A stretch of 64,000 nt of DNA from Corynebacterium sp. MSK008 (GTDB lineage: Bacteria; Actinomycetota; Actinomycetes; Mycobacteriales; Mycobacteriaceae). Positions 34,790 to 44,040 of the stretch are shown in pieces; position 1 is the stretch's first letter; every line of letters begins with the position of its first letter. Both the position numbers and the translations under genes were made by a program. The DNA is taken from the NCBI RefSeq assembly GCF_030232585.1, contig NZ_JASPJX010000006.1, forward strand, positions 1 through 64,000, written 5' to 3'. The notes below the pieces were generated by a model that was not told the origin of the DNA, made no database searches, and saw nothing but the letters and a program-made list of their open reading frames with translations.

Positions 34790-36817
34790 TTAGGGGCGGT
34801 AGTCGTGGTCTGAGATCTGACGGTACGCAAGTGCTTCTCGACGAACCGAAGGCACCTCCGGCAACCGGAAAATATGCGCGACGTTCTTCTCGGGTGCGAG
34901 GCGGATGAAGTTGCCGGTTTCGGCGGTGGTCCAGGTGTAGCGCTCGCCGGTGATCTGGTCGTGCACCTCGAACGTTTCGCCGTCGTTTAAGCCCACCGCG
35001 GAGGCGTCCACACGCAGCATGCCCTCCTGGGTGGAGGAAGGATCGAGGTTGATCACCACAAGCACCGCGTTGCCGGTCTCGGCGTCCGCCTTGGAGTAGG
35101 CGATGATGTTGTCGTTGGCGATGTCGTGGAAGCGAATCTGGCGCAGCTGCTGCAGCGCCGGGTTGTCGCGACGGATGGAGTTGAGCAGGGTCAGGTACGG
35201 CTCGAGAGACTTGCCCTCTTGCAGTGCGGCGGCGAAGTCGCGGTGGCGCAGCTGGTACTTCTCGCTGTCGTGGTACTCCTCGCTGCCTTCGGCGACGGGG
35301 CGGTCCTCGTAGAGCTCGTAGCCGGAGTAGACACCCCACAGCGGGCTCATCGTGGCTGCCAGGGTGGCGCGCAGCGCAAACGCCGCCGGGCCGCCCTGCT
35401 GCAGCGTGGCGTGCAGGATGTCGGGGGTGTTGACGAAGAGGTTGGGGCGGGAGACATCGGCGACGTCGACCAGCAGTTGGGCGAAATCGGTCAGCTCCGC
35501 CTTGGTGGTCTTCCACGTGAAGTGGGTGTAGGACTGCGAGAACCCGGCCTTGGACAGCCCGTACATGCGCGGCGGGCGGGTAAACGCCTCCGCCAGGAAG
35601 ACCACGTCCGGGTCGGTCTCGTGCACCTTGGAAATCAGCCAGTGCCAAAAATCCACCGGCTTGGTGTGCGGGTTGTCCACGCGGAAGGTGGCCACGCCCA
35701 GGTCCACCCAGTACATGAGCACGCGGTAGATCTCCGCGTAGAGCTTCTCCGGGGCGTTGTCGAAGTTTAAGGGGTAGATGTCCTGGTACTTCTTCGGCGG
35801 ATTTTCGGCATAAGCAATGGTGCCGTCGGCCAGGACGGTGAAAAATTCCGGGTGCTCTTTCGCCCAGGGGTGGTCGGGAGCTGCTTGCAGCGCGAAGTCG
35901 AGGGCGATTTCTAGGCCCAGCTCGTTGGCGTGGTCCATCATGTCGAGGAATTCGTCCTCGCCGCCTAGGTTCGGGTCGAAGGCGTCGTGGCCGCCGTGCT
36001 TGGAACCGATCGCCCACGGCGAGCCCACGTCGCCGTCCTCCGGGGTCAGCGTGTTGTTGCGGCCCTTGCGGTTGACTTCGCCGATGGGGTGGATCGGCGG
36101 GAAGTACACGGTGTCGAAGCCCATGTCCGCCACGCGCTGAAGCTGCGCCGCGGTAGTGGCCCAAGTGCCGTGGACCGGGTTGCCCTTTGCGTCCACGCCG
36201 CCGGTGGAGCGGGGAAACAGCTCGTACCAAGAGTTCACCAGCGCCTCGCGGCGCTCCACCAGGATGTCGGCCACGGGCCCGCGGGTGACCAGCTCGCGCA
36301 GCGGGTACTCGGCCAGCACGTCGCGCACCTCAGGTGAGACGCAGGGCGCGATGCGGTCGGCGAGCGGGAGCGTGTCGTCGAGAAGCGTTGTGCGCGCGTT
36401 CTCCAGCACCTGCGGCGAGGGGGTCTGGGCGATGGCCGCGGCGAACAGGTCCGCGCCGTGGGCGATGTCGTTGGCCAGCTCCTTTTCGGTCTGGCCCGCG
36501 GCGAGCTTCTTCTCCACCGCATTGCGCCACGTGGCCATCACGTCGCTCCACGCGTCCACGCGGTAGCGCCACAGCCCCTTTTCGCGGGGGATGAAGATGC
36601 CGTGGACGTAATCCGGGCGGTAGACCTCCTGGTGCATCGGCACCGAGAACTGCTCGCCGGACGGAGAAATCAGCACCAGCGTCGCCGCGATGGCGTCGTG
36701 GCCCTCGCGCCACACCAGCGCCGACACTGGCACCACCTCGCCGACCACCGCCTTCGCGGGCAACGTGCGACCGGAAACCTGGGGGCGCACATCGTCGATG
36801 CCAAAGCGAGCAACCAT
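34790..36817 (-). CDS. glgE: Maltose-1-phosphate maltosyltransferase
   Basis: A 675-aa GH13_3 enzyme that extends alpha-1,4-glucans using maltose-1-phosphate, the polymerase of the GlgE pathway typical of actinobacteria. Seen: FDTVYFPPIHPIGEVNRKGRNN, then FRVDNPHTKPVDFW carrying the catalytic Asp, then VVFLAEAFTRPPRM carrying the acid/base Glu. The ATG at 36817 (MVARFGIDD) is preceded by GAGAGGG. In an operon with glgB and divergent from the ABC ATPase gene. No treS or pep2 gene is in the window. Confidence 0.96.
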   Translation of the reverse strand: MVARFGIDDVRPQVSGRTLPAKAVVGEVVPVSALVWREGHDAIAATLVLISPSGEQFSVPMHQEVYRPDYVHGIFIPREKGLWRYRVDAWSDVMATWRNAVEKKLAAGQTEKELANDIAHGADLFAAAIAQTPSPQVLENARTTLLDDTLPLADRIAPCVSPEVRDVLAEYPLRELVTRGPVADILVERREALVNSWYELFPRSTGGVDAKGNPVHGTWATTAAQLQRVADMGFDTVYFPPIHPIGEVNRKGRNNTLTPEDGDVGSPWAIGSKHGGHDAFDPNLGGEDEFLDMMDHANELGLEIALDFALQAAPDHPWAKEHPEFFTVLADGTIAYAENPPKKYQDIYPLNFDNAPEKLYAEIYRVLMYWVDLGVATFRVDNPHTKPVDFWHWLISKVHETDPDVVFLAEAFTRPPRMYGLSKAGFSQSYTHFTWKTTKAELTDFAQLLVDVADVSRPNLFVNTPDILHATLQQGGPAAFALRATLAATMSPLWGVYSGYELYEDRPVAEGSEEYHDSEKYQLRHRDFAAALQEGKSLEPYLTLLNSIRRDNPALQQLRQIRFHDIANDNIIAYSKADAETGNAVLVVINLDPSSTQEGMLRVDASAVGLNDGETFEVHDQITGERYTWTTAETGNFIRLAPEKNVAHIFRLPEVPSVRREALAYRQISDHDYRP

Positions 36818-36909
36818 TTTCTCAGACCCTCTCAACCTGCCTGCATTCCATCAGCCAGGGTAGCGCGGGCCTCCCACACACGCGGGCCGAAATAGGTAAA
36901 GATGGATGC

Positions 36910-37752
<843 letters not shown>

Positions 37753-37770
37753 GCCTGGGGGATTTCGGCC

Positions 37771-38646
37771 ATGCCCACGAGCAGAAACCGCACCCAGGGC
37801 GTGCTGACGCACGACCTCGGCGACACCATCGACGTCCACGAGCGCAGCGGGTTTCAAGGTGCCCGGCTGTCCGCGACGGTGATGCTGCTGCGCGACGGTG
37901 CGGACGGTCTCGAGGTGTGGATGCAGGAGCGCGTGCTATCCATGCCGAATTACCCCGGCATCACCGTCTTTCCCGGCGGCGGGGTGGATTCGCGCGATTT
38001 CCCGCCGCGTTCCTGGGACGACGGCGAGCTGTGGCTCGGCCGCTCCGCCATTTCCCTGGCCCGCCAGTTGGGCGTGACCAAGTACAAGGCGCATGCGCTG
38101 CTGTTCGCGGCGGTGCGCGAGTTGTTCGAAGAAACCGGCACGCTGCTCGCCGTGGACGACGACGGGGTGCTGCTCGATGATGCGCGCCCCTTCCATGAGC
38201 ACCGCTTGAAGTTGGAATCGCATGAGCTTTCGCTTACGGACGTGCTACGCGAGTCCAACCTCAACGTCTGCGCCGACCTGCTGAAACCGCTTGCGCGGTG
38301 GGTGGGTAAGTCTGAAAGCGGCAACTGGTTCGACACCTTCACGTTCGTCGCCGCCAACCCCGAGGGCCAAGAGCCGGACGCGAACACCGACGAGGCGGAC
38401 GACGCCAACTGGTTCCCGCCTCAGCTGATTCTCGAGGGCTGGCGCCACGGGCTGGTGCGCCTGGCCCCGTCGACGTGGGCGCAGCTGACGGAGGTGGCGC
38501 GGTTTAGCGACACGGAAGAAGCACTGGCCGCCGCCTGGCGCGCAGATCTGTCGCCGGTGGTGGGCGATCCGGTGCACGACCTGCGCTACCACGACTTCTT
38601 CTCGTTCACGCCGATAGACAGGATTGGACGCCGCGGTGGGATTTAG
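37771..38646 (+). CDS. Nudix hydrolase
   Basis: A 291-aa Nudix-family pyrophosphohydrolase. The Nudix box helix is R116-E-L-F-E120-E121-T-G, but the glycine-rich start of the box (VFPGGGVD) lies about 45 residues earlier, so the box is split by an insertion. This form resembles the NUDT19-like subgroup. The substrate is unknown. The 3' end overlaps the methyltransferase start by about 11 nt, so the two are co-translated. Confidence 0.85.
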   Translation: MPTSRNRTQGVLTHDLGDTIDVHERSGFQGARLSATVMLLRDGADGLEVWMQERVLSMPNYPGITVFPGGGVDSRDFPPRSWDDGELWLGRSAISLARQLGVTKYKAHALLFAAVRELFEETGTLLAVDDDGVLLDDARPFHEHRLKLESHELSLTDVLRESNLNVCADLLKPLARWVGKSESGNWFDTFTFVAANPEGQEPDANTDEADDANWFPPQLILEGWRHGLVRLAPSTWAQLTEVARFSDTEEALAAAWRADLSPVVGDPVHDLRYHDFFSFTPIDRIGRRGGI

Positions 38647-39775
38647 CGTCGCAGAAGCCCGCTTTTTGGCGGCGCATACGGAAGAGATCGCCGAGGTTGC
38701 GCCGCAGGTGGCGCTGACCAAGCAATCCGTGTTTGCGGACCGCGCAGTGCTCGACGCCCGCTTCGGCGAGTACGCGCGTGCGGTCAGCGTGCTCATCTCC
38801 TCCCAGCGCGCGGCCACGGGAAAGTTCCCGGACAACTGGCTCACCGACGCCGACGCGGTGCAGCAGGCCACACCGGCGCGCGTGGCGCGAGTGCGGGCTG
38901 GGCGGATTGCGGCAGCCGGGGTGGAGTTCGTCCACGACGTGACCTGCTCGGTGGGCTCGGAGGCGCCGGCGTTCCTTGACGCCGGTATGAGTTGGCTCGG
39001 CTCCGACCTCGACGCCGCGCGTCTGGTCATGGCCCGCCACAACCTCGGGCCGGACGCCTGGCTGGCCCGCGCCGACGCACTCGCGCCGGTCAGCACCGGC
39101 GGGGCAGTGGTGGCCGACCCCGCGCGCCGGGCCGGCGGTAAACGGATCACCGACCCGGCCAAGCTCCTGCCTCCGCTGCCGGACCTGCTGGCGGCGCACG
39201 CGGGCCGCGAGATGGCGGTGAAGTGCGCGCCGGGCATCGACTACTCCGGGTGGGACGGCCTGGTCAGCGTGGTGTCTGTGGACGGGGGCGTCAAAGAGGC
39301 CTGCCTGTATACGCCGGGGTTGGCGGGCGGAGTTCGTCGAGAGGCAGTGGTGCTGCGGGACTTCGAGGAGCGCGTCACCGACACCGAGCCGGACGAGGTG
39401 GAGGTCACCGCGCCGCGCAGGTGGATCATCGAGCCGGATGGGGCGGTCGTGCGCGCCGGGCTGGTGCGGCAGTGGGCCGCGCGCCACGGGTTGAGCATGC
39501 TGGACGAGCGCATCGCCTACACCACCGGCGACACTGTGCCAGCGGGGTATAGCGGCTTCGAGTTCATCGAGGCGGTGCCGCTGCGCGCGCTGAAGAAAAC
39601 GCTCGCCGGCCACGGGGCTGGGGCCGCGGAGATCCTCGTGCGCGGGGTGGACGTGGACCCGGACCAGCTACGCAAGAAGCTCAAGCTGCGCGGGGATAGG
39701 CCCATGGGCGTGGTGATCGCACGCGTGGGCGACGACGCGGTGGCGCATGTGTGCGGCGCGCGCGTGCACGCCTAA
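38636..39775 (+). CDS. Class I SAM-dependent methyltransferase with THUMP-like domain
   Basis: A 379-aa protein. A SAM-binding core (FVHDVTCSVGSEAP, then GSDLDAARLVMARHNL) is followed by DPARRAGG and a C-terminal THUMP-like segment with MGVVIARVG. It resembles the actinobacterial THUMP-like-domain methyltransferases whose RNA substrate is not established. GTG 38636 is used; a TTG at 38624 is equally possible. It overlaps the end of the Nudix gene. The glycine-rich SAM loop is degenerate (DVTCSVGSEA), so activity is not certain. Confidence 0.8.
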   Translation: MGFSVAEARFLAAHTEEIAEVAPQVALTKQSVFADRAVLDARFGEYARAVSVLISSQRAATGKFPDNWLTDADAVQQATPARVARVRAGRIAAAGVEFVHDVTCSVGSEAPAFLDAGMSWLGSDLDAARLVMARHNLGPDAWLARADALAPVSTGGAVVADPARRAGGKRITDPAKLLPPLPDLLAAHAGREMAVKCAPGIDYSGWDGLVSVVSVDGGVKEACLYTPGLAGGVRREAVVLRDFEERVTDTEPDEVEVTAPRRWIIEPDGAVVRAGLVRQWAARHGLSMLDERIAYTTGDTVPAGYSGFEFIEAVPLRALKKTLAGHGAGAAEILVRGVDVDPDQLRKKLKLRGDRPMGVVIARVGDDAVAHVCGARVHA

Positions 39776-39785
39776 CCTGTGGGGC

Positions 39786-40895
39786 ATGGTCTACCTCGAT
39801 CACGCTGCCACTACTCCCATGCGACAAAGCGCCATCGACGCGTGGGTGGAGCACGCCGGCGCTTTAAACGCCGGCAGCCAGCACGCCGCCGGGCGGAAAG
39901 CGAACGCGGTGCTCGCCGACGCTCGCGAGCGCATCGCCGCGGCACTTGGCGCGGACCCGGTGGAGGTGGTGTTCACCGGCTCCGGCACCGAGGCGAACAA
40001 CATTGGGGTGCGCGGGCTGTGGAGCGCCTCCGGCGGCGGCCGCGTGGTGTCCACCCCGATCGAGCACCCGGCGGTGCTCGAGGTAGTCAAGCCTCTGGGG
40101 CAGACCGAATGGCTGCCGGTGGCGCAAGATGGCGTAGTCTCGGACCTGTCTGTGCTGGATACCCCAGCCGCGGTGGCGGCGGTGATGTGGGCGAACAACG
40201 AAACCGGCGCGATCCAGCCGGTGCGCGAGGCGGTTACGCGCGCCGAGGCTGCGGGCACCCCGGTGCACGTTGACGCGGTGCAGGCGGTCGGGCACATCCC
40301 GGTTCACTTCCACGAGCTCGGCGCGGCCACGCTCGCGGCCAGCGCGCACAAGTTCGGCGGCCCACGCGGGATGGGTCTGCTTTTGGCGCGCCGCTCGCCG
40401 GCGCCCAAGCCGGTGATCCTGGGCGGCGGACAGGAGCGCGGCATCCGCTCCGGCACGGTGGACGTGGCCTCGGCGGCTGCCACGGCGGCGGCGCTGGAGG
40501 AGGCTGTCGCCGAGATGGCGCACGAGCAGCAGCGGATCGCGGACTTACGCGATGCGGTGATTGCTGGGGTGAAAGAGGTGGTGCCGGAGGTGATCGTCGC
40601 AAAGCATGAGCCCTGCTTGCCTGGGCACGCGCACTTCATGTTCCCGGGGGCGAACGCGGACGCGCTGATCATGCTGCTGGACGCCCAGGGCATCCAAGTC
40701 TCCGCCGGTTCGGCGTGCGCCAGCGGTGTGCTGCGCATGAGCCACGTGCTGGAGGCGATGGGGTTCACCGAGCGCGAAGCGATGGGGGCGCTGCGCGTGA
40801 CGGTGGGGCGGACGAACACGCGCGAGGACGTGGACGCATTCCTCGCCGCGATTCCGGAGGTGGTGGAGCGGGCCCGGGCGGCCGGCGCGCTGTAG
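39786..40895 (+). CDS. Cysteine desulfurase (NifS/IscS family)
   Basis: A 369-aa PLP enzyme that takes sulfur from cysteine. The PLP lysine is K189 (SAHKFGGPRG) and the sulfur-carrying cysteine is C311 in SAGSACASGV. It probably supplies sulfur to MnmA, encoded about 5.5 kb downstream. The ATG is preceded by TAACCT (39773-39778) ending 7 nt upstream; the hexamer begins in the stop codon of the methyltransferase gene, so the mRNA is probably leaderless. Confidence 0.93.
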   Translation: MVYLDHAATTPMRQSAIDAWVEHAGALNAGSQHAAGRKANAVLADARERIAAALGADPVEVVFTGSGTEANNIGVRGLWSASGGGRVVSTPIEHPAVLEVVKPLGQTEWLPVAQDGVVSDLSVLDTPAAVAAVMWANNETGAIQPVREAVTRAEAAGTPVHVDAVQAVGHIPVHFHELGAATLAASAHKFGGPRGMGLLLARRSPAPKPVILGGGQERGIRSGTVDVASAAATAAALEEAVAEMAHEQQRIADLRDAVIAGVKEVVPEVIVAKHEPCLPGHAHFMFPGANADALIMLLDAQGIQVSAGSACASGVLRMSHVLEAMGFTEREAMGALRVTVGRTNTREDVDAFLAAIPEVVERARAAGAL

Positions 40896-40946
40896 CAGGC
40901 GTGTCGCGTGTGGTGTGTGTGACTTGAGTGGTTTAGTGTGTCGGGC

Positions 40947-42002
40947 ATGCAGATTACTCGCCGCATCCGTACCGCAGCCGCCGCCGTGACCGCGCTCGCC
41001 TTGGGCCTGAGCGTGATCAACCCGGTGACCGGGCCCGCAGACGCCCAGCCCATCCCGGGCGTTGTCTCCGGCGTGGACGTGGCGGGCCACCAGCGCCCGG
41101 GCGGCGCCGCCATTGATTGGCGCTCCGTGAGCACCGTCGGCGGCCAGGACTTCGCCTACGTGAAGGCCTCCGAGGGCGACGGCTGGAAGAACGAGTTCTA
41201 CGACGAGGACGCCAAGGCAGCGGCCGACGCCGGCCTGAAGGTGGGTGCGTACCACTACGCGCGCCCCGCGGAGGATCCGGTGGCGCAGGCGCGCTACTTC
41301 GCCTCCGTGGTCAACGACGGCCCGGCGACCCAGCTACCGCCCGTGCTGGATCTGGAGGTCGACGAAGGGCTGGGGCCGGTGCAACTAGCGGGATGGACGC
41401 AGGCGTTCCTCTCCGAGCTGGAGGCGCGCACCGGCAAGCGTCCGATGATCTACACCTACCGCTACTTCTGGTACGAGCGCATGAACGATACCCGCGCGTT
41501 CACCTCTTACCCGCTGTGGCTGGCGGCTTACCAGAACCGCCCGCCGGCTCCGGTCGGCGGCTGGGACAAGCTTTCCTTCTGGCAGCGCAGCGAGTCCGGC
41601 CGCGTGGTGGGCATCAACACGCCGGTGGACATGAACATCTTCAACGGCAACGCCGCCCAGTTGAACCAGTTCGCAGCGGGCGACCTGCGCGCCGGCGGCG
41701 GTGTGCTCGAGGCGTTCCAGGCCCCGGACTCCGGTGAGCTGCAGGTGCTTGAGCAGGACAGCACCAAGCTCGTTGTGGCCATCCTGGCGCTCGCCGCGGG
41801 TGGCTTGGGCGCGCAGCAGCTTATCGACGCCGCCCGCCTCGCCGGCTTCGACCCGACCGACGCGGAAAACATCGCGGGCCTCGTCCGCGCGCTGGCGGGT
41901 CAGGGTGAGCTGCCGATCGAGGACTTGCGCAACATGATGGTCGGCAATTACCAGATCGGCGACCTGCTCATCCTCCTGGACAACGCCGCGAAAGCGGCCT
42001 AG
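40947..42002 (+). CDS. Secreted GH25 muramidase
   Basis: A 351-aa exported glycoside hydrolase family 25 lysozyme that cleaves the beta-1,4 MurNAc-GlcNAc bond of peptidoglycan. The signal peptide (about 1-33) is twin-Arg-like only in having RR at 5-6. GH25 marks: GVDVAGHQ (D44), FAYVKASEGDGWKN and VLDLEVDEG with the catalytic acids. A C-terminal helical domain of about 110 residues of unknown role follows. TAGTGT ends 7 nt before the ATG (leaderless type). It opens the accessory stretch between the desulfurase and mnmA. Confidence 0.9.
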   Translation: MQITRRIRTAAAAVTALALGLSVINPVTGPADAQPIPGVVSGVDVAGHQRPGGAAIDWRSVSTVGGQDFAYVKASEGDGWKNEFYDEDAKAAADAGLKVGAYHYARPAEDPVAQARYFASVVNDGPATQLPPVLDLEVDEGLGPVQLAGWTQAFLSELEARTGKRPMIYTYRYFWYERMNDTRAFTSYPLWLAAYQNRPPAPVGGWDKLSFWQRSESGRVVGINTPVDMNIFNGNAAQLNQFAAGDLRAGGGVLEAFQAPDSGELQVLEQDSTKLVVAILALAAGGLGAQQLIDAARLAGFDPTDAENIAGLVRALAGQGELPIEDLRNMMVGNYQIGDLLILLDNAAKAA

Positions 42003-42012
42003 AGGTTGAGCG

Positions 42013-42801
42013 CTAGTCGTGCCGCGGTGTCGTCGCTAAACGGCGGCACCACGCTTCGTCTTTGAACTGCGCCGGAACCCCGCCTTTGAGCAGGTTGCGG
42101 GTAAGCGCATCGCTCGCCTCGAGCGGGTGGCCAGCGCCGATGAGCACGATGTTGCCGTAGCGGCGCCCTTTGAGCATCGGCGGGTCCGCGATCGCCGCGA
42201 CGTGCGGAAACACCTCCAACATCCCCGCGAGCTCCTCCTTGGCCTCTTTCAGGTCCGCGTGCGAGCCGCAGTTGGCCACGTAGAAGCCGCCTTCGCTTAA
42301 CGACGTCCACGCCGCAGCGTAAAACTCCACCGTGGTCAAGTTTCGCGGCGTGGTGGCCGAGGAAAACACGTCGCGGATAATCACGTCGCGGGTTGCGGGT
42401 TTGAACGCGTCAGTGACCTCGCGGGCGTCGCCGACGCGGATTTTCAAGGTGGGCGAGCGGGGGACGTCGAAAAGCTCGCGCGCAAGGACGGCAAGCTCCG
42501 AATCGATCTCCACGATCGTGCTGCGCGAGCCGGGCCACGCGGCGGCGAAGTAGCGGGCGAGCGTGCATGCGCCGCCGCCGAGGTGCGTCAGGCGCGACTT
42601 TGGCCGGTGTGGTTCCGGGTAAACGTCGTCGAGGAAATCCGCCATCCAGCGCATGTACTCGAAATCCAGCCGGGTCGGCTCGCCGGGCACGATGTGGGAG
42701 CTGGGCACGCCGTTGACCAGCAGCACCATGGACCCGTCCGGCTCGTGGAGCACCTCGGCGACGCCGGTGTCGATCTCGTAAAACTCGCTTTTTGCGGCCA
42801 T
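42013..42801 (-). CDS. Spermidine synthase-like methyltransferase-fold protein
   Basis: A 262-aa protein of the spermidine-synthase-like Rossmann fold (THLGGGACTLARYFAAAWPGS, then VEIDSELAVLARELF, then VGDARE). These actinobacterial proteins usually lack proof of polyamine synthesis, so the substrate is left open. The ATG at 42801 follows TACCCT by 8 nt (minus strand). The frame stays open upstream through a LuxR-like remnant, which is not taken as part of this gene. Convergent with the GH25 gene (10-bp gap). Confidence 0.82.
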   Translation of the reverse strand: MAAKSEFYEIDTGVAEVLHEPDGSMVLLVNGVPSSHIVPGEPTRLDFEYMRWMADFLDDVYPEPHRPKSRLTHLGGGACTLARYFAAAWPGSRSTIVEIDSELAVLARELFDVPRSPTLKIRVGDAREVTDAFKPATRDVIIRDVFSSATTPRNLTTVEFYAAAWTSLSEGGFYVANCGSHADLKEAKEELAGMLEVFPHVAAIADPPMLKGRRYGNIVLIGAGHPLEASDALTRNLLKGGVPAQFKDEAWCRRLATTPRHD

Positions 42802-42831
42802 GGCTGGTGAGGGTACTCGAGGCGCGCGTGA

Positions 42832-42924
42832 GACTAACCCGGTGCAGTAGGCAAAAAGCGCCGGGTGCACCCGGTCGCGCGGCTGCGTTTTAGCCAGCAC
42901 CCGGCCCACATGCGTCTTCACTGT
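42832..42924 (-). pseudogene. Remnant of a LuxR-type response regulator C-terminus
   Basis: About 31 codons read TVKTHVGRVLAKTQPRDRV, then a FAYCTGLV end, which matches the recognition helix and last helix of NarL/LuxR response regulators. No receiver domain, start codon or upstream helix is readable in the 200 bp before it. It is a decayed 3' fragment between the spermidine-synthase-like gene and the small ORF at 43132, and it suggests rearrangement at this spot. Confidence 0.6.
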
Positions 42925-43131
42925 GGGCCGGCGACCGTGCGGATCGTGTTCAAGAGCGCCAGGACGTTGGTGCCGACGTGGGTGCTTTCCGCCACTGGCC
43001 GCCTCGTCGTACTGCGGTATGACGCTGGTGAGAATGCAAGGTGAACCGTGAAAAACAAGGTCTTGCGCTACGATCGCTAGTACTGATCCAGGGGATCGAT
43101 GTCCAAGGTATCTACGCAGAAGGAGGGGCAA

Positions 43132-43320
43132 ATGTCGACTCCGGTTACCCGGATGCTCTCGAACGACGAGATCATCCAGGAATTGGCCAACACCGAAGAA
43201 GAGATGCAACCGTACAACGTCGATGTCTTGCGTCGGCTTCGCGAGGCCGGTGCCCTGAAGTTCGAAGAAGAACGCCTGTTAGAACGTTACGAAGCGTTGT
43301 CGTGGATGCTCAACGGGTAG
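43132..43320 (+). CDS. Small protein of unknown function
   Basis: A 62-aa acidic, mostly helical protein; the middle (VDVLRRLREAGALKFEEERLLERYEAL) looks like two amphipathic helices. The ATG is preceded by a strong AAGGAGGGG (43120-43128) 3 nt upstream, so translation is likely. I do not recognise the family. It could be an antitoxin-like or adaptor protein, because a second small reading frame overlaps its end. It lies in a stretch more AT-rich than its neighbours. Confidence 0.55.
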   Translation: MSTPVTRMLSNDEIIQELANTEEEMQPYNVDVLRRLREAGALKFEEERLLERYEALSWMLNG

Positions 43321-43454
43321 ATGTCTTTTCTGAGCACGCCTGGATAGAACATGCAACGGCGTTCGTTGGTGAAATACAGGATCTGCTCGAAAACACATTA
43401 GTAGGTGCCATTTTCGGTTTCACGCGGAATCCGTACCGTTGGGGTTACTCCTAG
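43302..43454 (+). CDS. Possible overlapping small ORF or gene fragment
   Basis: A GTG at 43302, inside the end of the 62-aa gene, opens a frame of 50 aa ending NPYRWGYS. It has no ribosome-binding site of its own. It could be translated by coupling, or be the frameshifted tail of a once longer protein. Not recognised. Confidence 0.25.
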   Translation: MDAQRVDVFSEHAWIEHATAFVGEIQDLLENTLVGAIFGFTRNPYRWGYS

Positions 43455-43721
43455 CAAGAAGCGGCCGCTGCGAGACTGCGGCGCAGCAGCAGAATATTCA
43501 TTTTCCCCTCGGTGACCCGCAGTTCCGCGTCACGGTGGAGGAGGGGCGTAGACGATTCATTGAAATGCAAACTGAGGCAGTTATCCGGCGGGACCCCGCA
43601 AAGGCAGTTGAGGTATTACGCTCCGCCGGATGCTATGTGCAGCCTCCATCGGATTGGACCGACATTTCACCTCTTGCTGAGTAGGGACACGCAACAGACG
43701 CACGAGTCCTCCCACGGCTAT
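43321..43721 (+). other. Region with small unassigned reading frames
   Basis: 400 bp without a secure gene. Besides the fragment ending at 43454, a frame from about 43439 to 43684 reads 81 aa, with a plausible helical part EEGRRRFIEMQTEAVIRR and AKAVEVLRSAG. It lacks a ribosome-binding site and is in a different frame from both ORFs before it. The pattern fits a frameshifted or decayed accessory gene. No terminator was found before csoR. Confidence 0.4.
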
Positions 43722-44006
43722 CTAGGATTTCACCAGTCGAGCGATAGCTGCGGACGCCTCTTCGATCTTGGCGTCGGCTTCCTGCCCGTCGCTGATCGCA
43801 CCGGCAACACAGTGCTTCAGGTGGTCGTCCAGCAAACCCAGTGCTACGCCCTTCAGCGCCGCGTTGACCGCACTGATCTGGGTGAGGATGTCAATGCAGT
43901 AGGCGTTTTCGTCGATCATGCGGTGAATACCGCGGGTTTGCCCCTCGATTCGTTTGAGCCGGGCGAGGTAACGGTCTTTCTCGCTGATGTAGCCGTGGTC
44001 GTTCAT
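43722..44006 (-). CDS. csoR: CsoR-family copper-sensing repressor
   Basis: A 94-aa all-helical repressor. Cu(I) ligands of the family are present as C37, H62 and C66 (YCIDIL, DDHLKHC). The ATG at 44006 is used because AGGAGG lies 6 nt upstream; an ATG one codon earlier is too close. It follows copB by 34 bp in the same direction and should repress copB and itself by binding the ATACCC-N6-GGGTAT repeat at 46275, releasing it when Cu(I) binds. Confidence 0.92.
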   Translation of the reverse strand: MNDHGYISEKDRYLARLKRIEGQTRGIHRMIDENAYCIDILTQISAVNAALKGVALGLLDDHLKHCVAGAISDGQEADAKIEEASAAIARLVKS

Positions 44007-44040
44007 CATGGACCTCCTGAGTGGTGTGAGCGGTGTCGGG

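Noticed and set aside
34782..36230. In-frame upstream extension of glgB, which would make a protein of about 1,212 aa
   Set aside because: The extension is the out-of-frame reading of glgE. glgB has its own ATG and ribosome-binding site at 34781.
42802..43209. N-terminal extension of the spermidine-synthase-like protein giving a LuxR fusion
   Set aside because: The HTH part is a short decayed tail, and a good leaderless start exists at 42801.
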